This document shows positions 47,421 to 55,514 of a stretch of 62,389 nt of DNA, in pieces. The position numbers and the translations under genes are program-made. Location: the NCBI GenBank assembly GCA_004340125.1, contig SLUK01000009.1, positions 68,381-130,769 on the forward strand. Reading direction: 5' to 3'. The notes under the pieces were generated by a model. The model was given only the letters and a program-made list of their open reading frames with translations. It made no database searches and was not told where the DNA came from. The number at the start of each line of letters is the position of its first letter. The stretch's first letter is position 1. This stretch comes from Harryflintia acetispora (GTDB lineage: Bacteria > Bacillota > Clostridia > Oscillospirales > Ruminococcaceae).

Positions 47421-47612
47421 TTAGTGCATGACCGAGGAAATCCCGTCCACGATCTCGCCCACGGCGTGGATGGCGCGGTCGGCGGTCTTCTTCATCTGGC
47501 GGCGCTTCTTGGCGGGGCTCTTCTGGGTCATCATATAAGCGGCGGTCCCGACCGCCATGGTGACGGCAACCCCGGTCAGTGCGTTGGAAACCATCTTGTT
47601 CAAATTCTTCAT
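47421..47612 (-). CDS. Small membrane protein, YtxH-like
   Basis: The 63-residue product has one hydrophobic segment (ALTGVAVTMAVGTAAYMM), a basic stretch (KSPAKKRRQMKK) and a helical tail (AVGEIVDGISSVMH). It resembles short YtxH-type envelope proteins found in many Firmicutes. GGGGAG immediately precedes the ATG, and an in-frame TTG nine bases on has better spacing. Function unknown. Confidence 0.65.
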   Translation of the reverse strand: MKNLNKMVSNALTGVAVTMAVGTAAYMMTQKSPAKKRRQMKKTADRAIHAVGEIVDGISSVMH

Positions 47613-47961
47613 CTCCCCGTTTTTTCTTTGGTCTGCCCGGCAAACCGGTATTAGTTTGTCCGGGGCACTTCCTGCTAACCGAGAAAAAGTCTGGGAGCGG
47701 GAATTCTACAATTTGTACAACGGGAAAACCAGATTGCCTCCATCCGGTTGTGCAATCCGACCGGGGCGGATTTCGGGCGGAAGATGCTGGATGGATTTGC
47801 CGTCAATATATATAAATACCAAATTTAAATAATAGTATTCTGTGGAGGAATCGTACAAAAACACGCTTGGGATAGCAATTTTTTTAGATTTTGATAAAAT
47901 AGAGGGCAAAGACTAGAATAAATGCAGGACGGGGAGACCCGCCCGATTGTGGAGGAACCTT
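47613..47961. other. AT-rich intergenic region before pdxY
   Basis: This 349-base stretch is notably more AT-rich than its surroundings and holds no supported gene. A poor promoter-like TAAAAT occurs near 47895. It may mark the right edge of the inserted phage element, but I see no repeat of the left flank. Confidence 0.4.
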
Positions 47962-48825
47962 ATGGAAAACAGACCAGGCAGGGTGCTGGCGATCCATGAC
48001 CTTTCGGGGTTCGGGCGCTGCTCCCTCACGGTGATCCTGCCGATCCTGTCGGCGATGGGGGTACAGGTCTGCCCGCTGCCCACGGCGGTGCTCAGCACCC
48101 ACACGGGAAACCTGGGGGACGTGGAGATGCGCGACCTGACCGACTTCATCGCCCCCGCGCTGGCGCACTATGAGCGGCTGGGCATCGACTTTGAGTGCGT
48201 GTACACCGGCTTTCTCGGCGGGGCGGGGCAGATCGACTCCTGCCTGCGGGCGCTGGCGCTCTATCCAAAGGCGCTGGCGGTGGTGGACCCGGTGATGGGC
48301 GACCACGGAAAAGCGTACCGCACCATGAACGCCGACATGATCCGGCGGATGGGGGAGCTGGTGGCGGGGGCCGACGTGATCACCCCCAACCTGACCGAGG
48401 CGTGCATGCTGCTGCACGAGGATTACCGCTTCGAGCCGCTGACGCGCACGCAGGCCAAGAGCATGCTGGCCCGCCTTTGCGAGCTCGGACCGAAGTACGC
48501 GGTGATCACCGGGGTGCAGATGGCCGACGGGAAGATCGCCAACCTCGGGTTTGACCGGGAACGCGGCAGCTACTGGATGGTGGGGTGCGACTACACGCCG
48601 GTGAGCTACCCGGGGACGGGGGACATGTTCGCCAGCGTCCTGGTCGGCGGCTTCCTGCGCGGGGACAGCCTGCCCATCGCGATGGCGCGCGCGACCGGGT
48701 TTTTGGAGCGCACCATCAAAAACACCTTCAGCTACAGCAGCGACCCCCGCTTCGGCGTGATGTTCGAGCGGGACATCGGGCTGCTGGAGAGCCGCGAGGT
48801 CAGCAAGAGCTTCAGCCTGCTCTAA
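47962..48825 (+). CDS. pdxY: Pyridoxal/pyridoxamine kinase
   Basis: The 287-residue ribokinase-fold enzyme phosphorylates B6 vitamers. Motifs are the N-terminal ILAIHDLSGFGRCS region (about 8-20), DPVMGDHG (about 112-119), TPNLTEACML (about 142) and the anion-hole GTGDMFASVL (about 214-223, catalytic Asp). GGAGGAA precedes the start. The ECF S component just downstream supports a role in B6 salvage. Confidence 0.92.
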   Translation: MENRPGRVLAIHDLSGFGRCSLTVILPILSAMGVQVCPLPTAVLSTHTGNLGDVEMRDLTDFIAPALAHYERLGIDFECVYTGFLGGAGQIDSCLRALALYPKALAVVDPVMGDHGKAYRTMNADMIRRMGELVAGADVITPNLTEACMLLHEDYRFEPLTRTQAKSMLARLCELGPKYAVITGVQMADGKIANLGFDRERGSYWMVGCDYTPVSYPGTGDMFASVLVGGFLRGDSLPIAMARATGFLERTIKNTFSYSSDPRFGVMFERDIGLLESREVSKSFSLL

Positions 48826-48873
48826 ACACATTTGGTCCTTTCGCCACAACATGTATTCCGGGGAGGGCTTACT

Positions 48874-49449
48874 ATGGAAAACACGCAGGAGAAACGGAAA
48901 TTCAACACCTACGACATTGTGCTGGTGGGCGTGATGGCGGCGGTGGTCTTTGCGGCAAACTTTCTTTCCATCCCGATCGGAGATGTGACAAGAATCCACT
49001 TCGGCAACGTGTTCTGCGTGCTGTCGGGTATTTTGCTCGGCGCGGTGCGCGGGGGACTTTGCGCGGGACTGGGCGGCTTCTTTTACGATCTGACCAACCC
49101 GCTCTATGCGGCGGAAGCGCCGCTGACGTTCATCATGAAATTCGTGATCGGCTTTTTCGCGGGCCTGATCGCCAACCGGGGCGGCAGGCAGGGCAAAAAG
49201 ATGGGCTCCAACATCCTCGGCGCGTGCGTGGGGAGCGTCAGCTACATCGTGCTGTATCTGGTTAAAAATTTCATCGAGCAGTATTTCCTGATTAAGAATC
49301 CCATGCCCACCGTCATGGCGCTGCTGGCGACCAAGGCGGGTGCGTCGCTGCTCAACGCGTTGCTGGCCGTGGTGGTGGCGGTGCTGCTCGCACCGGCCTT
49401 CCACACGGTGCTGGAGCGCTCGGGGATATGGAGAAAAATTACAAAATAG
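48874..49449 (+). CDS. ECF transporter S component, probably for pyridoxine
   Basis: The 191-residue protein has about six hydrophobic helices and the S-component features: N-terminal IVLVGVMAAVVFAANFLSI and the GGLCAGLGGFFYDL loop region. S components bind a vitamin and recruit the shared energy-coupling module, which is elsewhere. The substrate is inferred from its position 48 bases after pdxY. GGGAGGG precedes ATG 48874. A terminator follows at 49615. Confidence 0.82.
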   Translation: MENTQEKRKFNTYDIVLVGVMAAVVFAANFLSIPIGDVTRIHFGNVFCVLSGILLGAVRGGLCAGLGGFFYDLTNPLYAAEAPLTFIMKFVIGFFAGLIANRGGRQGKKMGSNILGACVGSVSYIVLYLVKNFIEQYFLIKNPMPTVMALLATKAGASLLNALLAVVVAVLLAPAFHTVLERSGIWRKITK

Positions 49450-50090
49450 TAGTCTCTTTTTGTGGGGCTGTCCGCTCCAAACCCTGAGGTCTTTTCTTTG
49501 TTTGAAAGAAAAGACCCAAAAGAAGCAAACAAAGGAGGGGACGCCCCTCCTTTGAGACCACCCCACGCGCGACCACGCGCGGACTATACACATTTGCGCT
49601 CGCCGCGAAATGCGAAGCCCCGCTCCGGTTTTCCGGAGCGGGGCTTTTTGCCCGCGCAGGACACTGATTGCAACGACGATTGTGCGTTTCCCCGCGCAGG
49701 GGGTCTCCCTCGTCGGAGCTTTCCCGATCGGTTTCCAAAGGACTTAGTCCTTTGGAAACCAAAAATAAACCCGAAAGGGGGTCCAACGTCTTAAAAGGCG
49801 TCTAGGGAAACGGCTCGTTTCTAGCCCGTGAGGCGCACCGCTCGCAAAGCGAGCCTGCATTTTTGGTCGGGCGCCAAAAATGCGTGCGCCTAACTGCCCG
49901 CACCCGCCAAAGGGGCGTCGCCCCCTTGGAACCCTTTTACTTAGAACGCGGGGTAAACAGCTCCGCTGTGAGTTCGCTTTGCTTCGCGAACCGGCAGCGG
50001 CACCCTGCCGTCAATCTGCCTAAATCCGATTGGAAGCGTCAAAGGGCTTCTCTGCTTTCTGCTGATTTTTGCCGAAACGGGGAAAAACCA
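49450..50090. other. Palindrome-rich intergenic region
   Basis: About 640 bases contain a string of perfect hairpins and no gene: GGTCTTTTCTTT/AAAGAAAAGACC (near 49483-49511), AAAGGAGGGG/CCCCTCCTTT (near 49530-49553), the terminator at 49615, TTTCCAAAGGAC/GTCCTTTGGAAA (near 49733-49760), GCATTTTTGG/CCAAAAATGC (near 49857-49883) and CCAAAGGGG/CCCCTTGG (near 49908-49931). Together they look like a mosaic of repetitive intergenic elements. Confidence 0.6.
49615..49649 (+). terminator. Terminator after the ECF S-component gene
   Basis: A perfect 14-bp stem AAGCCCCGCTCCGG/CCGGAGCGGGGCTT with a TTTT loop ends in a T run. Confidence 0.85.
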
Positions 50091-50119
50091 TTGAATTTTA
50101 CCTGGCGATGGTTTACACT
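50091..50119 (+). promoter_or_regulatory. Purine operon promoter
   Basis: TTGAAT (50091) and TACACT (50114) are 17 bases apart. No PurBox or purine riboswitch is visible near it. Confidence 0.7.
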
Positions 50120-50166
50120 GGATAAGTAGTGAATTTAAACCGACAGGCAGTACCGGAGGAAACACA

Positions 50167-50262
50167 ATGGCGTTTTTCACCCGCTCTCTCATCGGCAGCC
50201 CCTTCTCCCATATGCGGGAAAGCTGTAAGCTGGCGGACTGCCTCCCGGCTCAGATTCGATAG
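50167..50262 (+). CDS. 31-residue leader ORF upstream of purE
   Basis: An ORF with a strong GGAGGA at six bases encodes MAFFTRSLIGSPFSHM and 15 more residues. It lies between the operon promoter and a terminator-like hairpin, as a leader peptide or small protein would. Two cysteines and several basic residues are present; no known family. Its role in purine regulation is inferred from position. Confidence 0.5.
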   Translation: MAFFTRSLIGSPFSHMRESCKLADCLPAQIR

Positions 50263-50271
50263 GCGCATAGC

Positions 50272-50308
50272 AGGACTGCGACCCCTTTAGTGGGCCGCAG
50301 TCCTTTTA
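50272..50308 (+). terminator. Attenuator-like hairpin before purE
   Basis: A 13-position stem with one mismatch (50272-50284 with 50292-50304) is followed by TTTT. It lies between the leader ORF and purE. Confidence 0.65.
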
Positions 50309-50337
50309 CGTTTTGAATACGAAAGGATGGATGCAGG

Positions 50338-50829
50338 ATGTCGAAAAAGGTTGCGGTCATCATGGGCAGCGACAGCGACTGGGGGATCGTCAAGGCCGCG
50401 GTCGAGACGCTGAAGGAATATGGGGTACCGGTGGAGGCGCACGTCATGAGCGCGCACCGCACGCCCGAGCTCGCCTGCTCCTTCGCCGCCAATGCCCGGG
50501 AGAACGGCTTCGGGGCGATCATTGCGGCGGCGGGCAAGGCCGCGCACCTGGCCGGGGTGCTCGCGGCGCACACCACCCTGCCGGTGATCGGGATTCCGGT
50601 GAAAAGCTCCACACTCGACGGGCTGGACGCGCTGCTGGCGACGGTGCAGATGCCAAGCGGGATCCCGGTGGCGACTGTGGCCATCGACGGGGCGAAGAAC
50701 GCCGCGCTGCTGGCCATCCAGATTCTGGCGGTGAGCGACGGGGAGTTGGAAACGAAGCTCGCGGCGATGAAGAAGGAAATGACCGAAGGGGTCGTCAAAA
50801 AGGACCAGAAGCTGCAGGAGCAGTACTAA
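50338..50829 (+). CDS. purE: Phosphoribosylaminoimidazole carboxylase catalytic subunit
   Basis: The 163-residue enzyme makes CAIR in purine synthesis. GSDSDWG (about 10-16), MSAHRTPE (about 38-45) and IIAAAGKAAHL (about 61-71) are typical. No purK is nearby, so it may use CO2 directly (class II) or rely on a distant PurK. It heads the operon behind an attenuator-like leader. Confidence 0.95.
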   Translation: MSKKVAVIMGSDSDWGIVKAAVETLKEYGVPVEAHVMSAHRTPELACSFAANARENGFGAIIAAAGKAAHLAGVLAAHTTLPVIGIPVKSSTLDGLDALLATVQMPSGIPVATVAIDGAKNAALLAIQILAVSDGELETKLAAMKKEMTEGVVKKDQKLQEQY

Positions 50830-50867
50830 TACATAAACAATATAAGACGATACAGGAGGAAGCAAGC

Positions 50868-51578
50868 ATGAAAAAGTTGGAGCAGCTGTACGAGGGAAAA
50901 GCGAAAAAGGTCTTTAAGACCGACGACCCGGAGCTTTACATCGTCGATTACAAGGACGACGCCACCGCCTTCAACGGCGAGAAGAAGGGCACCATCATGG
51001 GCAAGGGGGTCATCAACAACCGGGTGAGCAACCACCTGATGAAAATGCTCGAGACCCACGGCATCCCCACCCACTTTGTCGAGGAGATTTCCGAGCGCGA
51101 GACGGTGGTCAAGAAAGTCACCATCGTGCCGCTCGAGGTCATCGTGCGCAACATTGCCGCCGGCAGCCTTTCCAAGCGCCTGGGCCTGCCCGAGGGCACC
51201 AAGATGAAATCCACCGTGCTCGAATATTCCTATAAGGACGACGCGCTGGGCGACCCGATGGTCAACGACTACCACATCGCCGCCATGGGCCTGGCCACCA
51301 AGGAGGAGCTCGAGACCATCGCGGGCTACGCGCTGAAGGTCAACGAAATCCTCAGCGAGTACCTGAAGGACCTGAACATCGAGCTGATCGACTTCAAGCT
51401 GGAGTTCGGCAAGACCTCGGACGGCACCATCATCCTGGCCGACGAGATTTCTCCGGACACCTGCCGCTTCTGGGATTCCACCACCGGCGAAAAGCTGGAC
51501 AAGGACCGCTTCCGCCGCGACATGGGCGGGGTCGAGGACGCTTACAAGGAAGTCATGAAGCGCCTGCTGGGCGAATAA
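50868..51578 (+). CDS. purC: SAICAR synthetase
   Basis: The 236-residue enzyme joins aspartate to CAIR. Family stretches are LYEGKAKKVF (about 6-15), KGVINNRVSN (about 46), VRNIAAGSLSKR (about 93-104) and the ATP-binding ADEISPDTCRFWD (about 194). CAGGAGGAAG precedes the ATG. Typical length. Confidence 0.96.
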   Translation: MKKLEQLYEGKAKKVFKTDDPELYIVDYKDDATAFNGEKKGTIMGKGVINNRVSNHLMKMLETHGIPTHFVEEISERETVVKKVTIVPLEVIVRNIAAGSLSKRLGLPEGTKMKSTVLEYSYKDDALGDPMVNDYHIAAMGLATKEELETIAGYALKVNEILSEYLKDLNIELIDFKLEFGKTSDGTIILADEISPDTCRFWDSTTGEKLDKDRFRRDMGGVEDAYKEVMKRLLGE

Positions 51579-51591
51579 GGGAGGCCTGCGC

Positions 51592-53040
51592 ATGCAAAAC
51601 GAGAAGCTACACGAGGAATGCGGGGTATTCGGCATCTACGACCGCAGCGGCGAGGACGAGGTGGCGGCCAAGACCTACCTGGCGCTCTACGCGCTGCAGC
51701 ACCGCGGGCAGGAGACCTGCGGGATCGTGGTCAACGACGAGGGCGTCATGCGCTCGCACAAGGACCGCGGACTGGTGCCCGACGTGTTTGGGCACGGCGC
51801 GCTCGAGCGGCTTGGCAAGGGGCAGATCGCCATCGGGCATGTGCTCTACGCCGCCAAGCCGGTCCAGTCGCGCTCGAGCGCGCAGCCGCTGATGGTGCGC
51901 CACGTCAAGGGGCCGATGGCCCTGGGCACCAACGGGGCGCTGGTCAACGCCCACGAGCTGCGCGAGGAGATCGAGCGCAGCGGCGGCATTTTCCACACCG
52001 ACACCGACGCCGAGGTCATCTCCTACATGATCACCCGCGAGCGGCTGAGTGCCCCTTCGATCGAGGTCGCGGTCGAGCGCGCGGTGCCGAGACTTCGCGG
52101 CGCCTTCTCGATGGTGATCTCCTCGCCCACCAAGCTGATCGCGGTGCGCGACCCATGGGGCTTTCGGCCGCTGTCGATGGGCAGGATCGGGGACGATCAG
52201 ATCGTCTTCGCCTCCGAGACCTGCGCCTTCGACAGCATTGGGGCCACCTTCGTGCGGGACCTGCGTCCCGGCGAGATCGTGGTGGTGGACCCGAAGGGCG
52301 AGCGCTCGATCGAGACGCACTGCGGCCGCAGGGGCAACGTCTGCGTCTTTGAATATGTCTACTTCGCGCGGCCCGACTCGGTGATCGAGGGGGCGAGCGT
52401 ACATATGGCCCGCCAGCGCGCGGGGGCGTTCCTGGCCAAGGAGCATCCCGTAGAGGCGGATGTGGTCATTGGCGTGCCGGACAGCGGGCTGGACGCCGCG
52501 ATGGGCTACGCCCGCGAGAGCGGGATCCCCTATGGGGTGGGCTTCATCAAGAACCGCTATGTCGGGCGCACCTTCATCCAGCCCACCCAGATGGAGCGCG
52601 AGGCGCTGGTGCGGATCAAATTAAACGCCGTGGCCGCCACCGTCAAGGATAAGCGGGTGGTGATGGTGGACGACTCGATCGTGCGCGGCACGACCACCGC
52701 CCACATCGTCGAGCTGCTGCGCGCCGCGGGCGCCAGGGAGGTGCATATGCGCATCTCCTCCCCGCCCTTTATGAACCCCTGCTATTTCGGTACCGACATC
52801 GACAGCCGGGACAAGCTGATCGCCTGCCGGCTCTCGCTGCCCGAGATCGCCAGGGAGACCGGGGTGGACTCGATCGGGTTTTTGAGCGTGCCCGACGTCG
52901 AGCGGATCGCCGAGGGGGCGCACTGCGGCTTCTGTACCGGGTGCTTCACCGGCAAATATCCCATCGAGGTGCCGGCCGAGATGCCCGCCAATAAGTTCGA
53001 CTGCCCGATCCCCGAATCGGTCAAGAACAAGAAAAAATAG
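51592..53040 (+). CDS. purF: Amidophosphoribosyltransferase
   Basis: The 482-residue enzyme commits PRPP to purine synthesis. The short propeptide MQNEKLHEE precedes the nucleophile Cys10 (ECGVFGIYD). The PRPP-binding motif is VVMVDDSIVRGTT (about 357-369) and the 4Fe-4S cysteines lie in CYFGTD (about 395) and HCGFCTGCF (about 444-452), so this is the Fe-S, propeptide-processed Bacillus-type enzyme. GGGAGG precedes the start. Confidence 0.97.
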   Translation: MQNEKLHEECGVFGIYDRSGEDEVAAKTYLALYALQHRGQETCGIVVNDEGVMRSHKDRGLVPDVFGHGALERLGKGQIAIGHVLYAAKPVQSRSSAQPLMVRHVKGPMALGTNGALVNAHELREEIERSGGIFHTDTDAEVISYMITRERLSAPSIEVAVERAVPRLRGAFSMVISSPTKLIAVRDPWGFRPLSMGRIGDDQIVFASETCAFDSIGATFVRDLRPGEIVVVDPKGERSIETHCGRRGNVCVFEYVYFARPDSVIEGASVHMARQRAGAFLAKEHPVEADVVIGVPDSGLDAAMGYARESGIPYGVGFIKNRYVGRTFIQPTQMEREALVRIKLNAVAATVKDKRVVMVDDSIVRGTTTAHIVELLRAAGAREVHMRISSPPFMNPCYFGTDIDSRDKLIACRLSLPEIARETGVDSIGFLSVPDVERIAEGAHCGFCTGCFTGKYPIEVPAEMPANKFDCPIPESVKNKKK

Positions 53041-53110
53041 AGGACCCGTTCTCGGGTCCGCCACACAATACATTACCGTCGCCCAGTGCGACATGGAGGA
53101 CGGGACAGCT

Positions 53111-54151
53111 ATGCAGAAAAGCTTTAGTGAAAGTTACAAGGCGGCCGGGGTGGACGTCACCGCGGGCTACCGTGCGGTGGAGCTGATGAAGCAGCACGTC
53201 GCGCGCACCATGACCGCCGGCTCGATCGACGGGATCGGCGGCTTTGGCGGGATGTTCGAGCTGGACATGACGGGGCTCACCCGCCCGGTGCTGGTCAGCG
53301 GGACCGACGGGGTGGGCACCAAGCTGCGCCTCGCCCAGATCGCGGACAAGCACGACACCATCGGGATCGACTGCGTGGCGATGTGCGTCAACGACATCAT
53401 CTGCTGCGGGGCGAAGCCGCTGCTCTTCCTCGATTACCTGGCGGTGGGCAAAAACGTCCCCGAGCGGGTCGCCGAGATCGTTTCGGGCGTGGCGGAGGGC
53501 TGCGTGCAGGCGGGCTGCGCCCTGGTGGGCGGCGAGACCGCCGAGATGCCCGGCTTCTACGGCGTCGACGAATACGACCTGGCCGGCTTCTCGGTCGGGG
53601 TGGTGGACCGCGCAAAGGTCCTGGACAAGACTGCGATTTGCCCCGGCGACGCGATCGTCGGGCTCTCCTCGAGCGGGGTGCATTCCAACGGCTTCTCGCT
53701 GGTGCGCAAGGTGTTCGGGATCGGGGAGGACCGCTCGTTTGATAAGCAGGTCCCCGAGCTCTCGGGTTCCCTGCTCGGGACCCTGCTGACCCCGACCAGG
53801 ATTTATGTGAAGCCGATGCTCGCCCTTTTTGAAAAAATAGCGGTCAAGTCGGTCTGCCACGTCACCGGCGGCGGGTTTTATGAGAACATCCCGCGCGCGC
53901 TGACCAAGGACGTGAACGCCGTCATCCACAAGGGCAGCTTCCCGCTGCCCCCCATCTTCCCCCTGATCCAGAAGGAGGGGAACATCCCCGAACGGGACAT
54001 GTACAACACCTTCAACATGGGGATCGGCATGATCGCCGTCCTGCCCGCCGCGCAGGCGGACGAGGCGGTGCGCATTCTAAATGGGTGCGGCGAGCGCGCG
54101 CAGATCATCGGCGAGGTCATGGCGGGCGACGGCTCGGTCGTGCTGGATTAA
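53111..54151 (+). CDS. purM: Phosphoribosylformylglycinamidine cyclo-ligase
   Basis: The 346-residue enzyme closes the imidazole ring (AIR synthetase). VSGTDGVGTKLRLA (about 62-75) and GETAEMPGFY (about 142-151) are hallmark motifs. The ATG at 53111 follows GGAGGACGG by ten bases; an upstream in-frame ATG at 53093 has no ribosome binding site. A small hairpin GGACCCG/CGGGTCC follows purF at 53042-53059. Confidence 0.96.
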   Translation: MQKSFSESYKAAGVDVTAGYRAVELMKQHVARTMTAGSIDGIGGFGGMFELDMTGLTRPVLVSGTDGVGTKLRLAQIADKHDTIGIDCVAMCVNDIICCGAKPLLFLDYLAVGKNVPERVAEIVSGVAEGCVQAGCALVGGETAEMPGFYGVDEYDLAGFSVGVVDRAKVLDKTAICPGDAIVGLSSSGVHSNGFSLVRKVFGIGEDRSFDKQVPELSGSLLGTLLTPTRIYVKPMLALFEKIAVKSVCHVTGGGFYENIPRALTKDVNAVIHKGSFPLPPIFPLIQKEGNIPERDMYNTFNMGIGMIAVLPAAQADEAVRILNGCGERAQIIGEVMAGDGSVVLD

Positions 54152-54179
54152 ACGCCCGGGGAGCGGGCGCGGAAGGGAA

Positions 54180-54794
54180 ATGATCGAAGTGGTAAACGTG
54201 GCGGTACTGGTGTCGGGCGGCGGGACCAACCTGCAGGCCCTCATCGATGCGCAGGCGGCGGGCAAGCTGCCCCACGTCAATTTTGTCTGCGTGCTCTCCT
54301 CCAAGGAGGGGGCGTATGCCCTGCAGCGGGCCGGGGCCGCCGGGATCCCGGCCGAGGTGGTGCCGAGAAAGGCCTACCCCGGCAAGGAGGAATATTCCCG
54401 CGCGCTGGATGAGGCGCTTTCGCGGTACGGGGCGAAAATCGTCGTCCTGGCGGGTTTTTTGTGTATCCTTTCGGGAGAATTTTGCAAAAAATATACAAAT
54501 AGGATCATTAATGTCCATCCCTCGCTGATCCCGTCGTTTTGCGGCGACGGCTTTTACGGGCTGCGGGTGCACGAGGCGGCGCTGGCGTATGGCGTCAAGG
54601 TGAGCGGCGCGACGGTGCACTTTGTCAACGAGATCACCGACGGGGGAAGGATCATCCTGCAAAAGGCGGTGCCGGTGCTGGAGGGGGACACTCCCGAGAC
54701 GCTGCAGCGCCGGATCATGGAGCAGGCGGAATGGGAGCTGCTGCCCAGGGCGGTGGAGCTCGTCTGCGAGCAGGCAGAAGGGGAGGTAAGCTAA
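54180..54794 (+). CDS. purN: Phosphoribosylglycinamide formyltransferase
   Basis: The 204-residue folate-dependent enzyme formylates GAR. Motifs are VSGGGTNLQALID (about 11-23), the catalytic NVHPSLIPSF (about 110-119) and VHFVNEITDGG (about 147-157). GGAAGGG precedes the ATG. The codon and composition differ briefly near 54470-54520, where the sequence is AT-rich, but the frame is intact. Confidence 0.94.
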   Translation: MIEVVNVAVLVSGGGTNLQALIDAQAAGKLPHVNFVCVLSSKEGAYALQRAGAAGIPAEVVPRKAYPGKEEYSRALDEALSRYGAKIVVLAGFLCILSGEFCKKYTNRIINVHPSLIPSFCGDGFYGLRVHEAALAYGVKVSGATVHFVNEITDGGRIILQKAVPVLEGDTPETLQRRIMEQAEWELLPRAVELVCEQAEGEVS

Positions 54795-55496
54795 ATGAAA
54801 TGTGAGAGCTTTTATGAGCTGCTGCGCGGCAACGATTATCCCGGGCGGGGGATCATGATCGGGCGCAGTAAGGACGGGGAAAAGGCGGTCATCGCCTATT
54901 TCATCATGGGCCGCAGCGAGAACAGCCGCAACCGGGTGTTCGTCGAGGACGGCGGCGGACTGCGCACCCAGGCGCACGACCCGCAGAAAATGGTGGACCC
55001 CTCGCTGGTGATCTATTCCCCGGTACGGGTTTTGGGGGAGACCACCATCGTCACCAACGGGGACCAGACCGATACGGTCTATGAGTTTTTAAAGAACGGG
55101 AGGACCTTCGAGGAGGCGCTGCGCACCCGCACCTTCGAGCCGGACGGGCCGAACTTCACCCCCCGCATCTCCGGGGTGCTCAGGGGATTCGACTACAAGC
55201 TCTCAATCCTCAAGAGCGCCGAGGGGGACGAGCGGGCGGCGCGGCGGTACTTCTACGAGTACCAGGACCCCATCCCCGGGCAGGGGCATTTCATCCACAC
55301 CTACCGCTGTGACGGCAACCCCATCCCCTCCTTCGAGGGGGAGCCCGAGCTGGTGGCAATCGAGGACGACATCGACGGGTTCACCGAACGGGTGTGGGAG
55401 AGCCTCAATGAACAGAACAAGGTCTCCCTCTTCGTGCGCTTCATCGACGTTCGCACCGGGCAGACCGACAACCAGATCGTCAACAAACATCAGTAA
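54795..55496 (+). CDS. purO: IMP cyclohydrolase, PurO type
   Basis: The 233-residue protein matches the stand-alone, archaeal-type IMP cyclohydrolase, which closes the purine ring to IMP. Family features are YPGRGIMIGRS (about 15-25), MGRSENSRNRVF (about 36-47) and NFTPRISGVL (about 118-127). It replaces the N-terminal half of bifunctional PurH. The ATG directly follows the purN stop. Confidence 0.87.
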   Translation: MKCESFYELLRGNDYPGRGIMIGRSKDGEKAVIAYFIMGRSENSRNRVFVEDGGGLRTQAHDPQKMVDPSLVIYSPVRVLGETTIVTNGDQTDTVYEFLKNGRTFEEALRTRTFEPDGPNFTPRISGVLRGFDYKLSILKSAEGDERAARRYFYEYQDPIPGQGHFIHTYRCDGNPIPSFEGEPELVAIEDDIDGFTERVWESLNEQNKVSLFVRFIDVRTGQTDNQIVNKHQ

Positions 55497-55514
55497 GGGA
55501 GAGGAGTGTCTGCC

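Noticed and set aside
34207..47961. Recent, intact temperate prophage
   Set aside because: No integrase, repressor, replication or lysis genes and no flanking direct repeats were found; composition matches the host.
49450..50090. CRISPR array in the palindromic spacer
   Set aside because: The hairpins differ in sequence and spacing; there are no equal direct repeats with unique spacers and no cas genes.
50120..50337. Purine riboswitch upstream of purE
   Set aside because: The conserved aptamer core was not found; the region holds a leader ORF and a simple hairpin instead.
54470..54525. Possible frameshift in purN at an AT-rich patch
   Set aside because: The frame is continuous, the catalytic NVHPSLIPSF follows directly and the length is normal.
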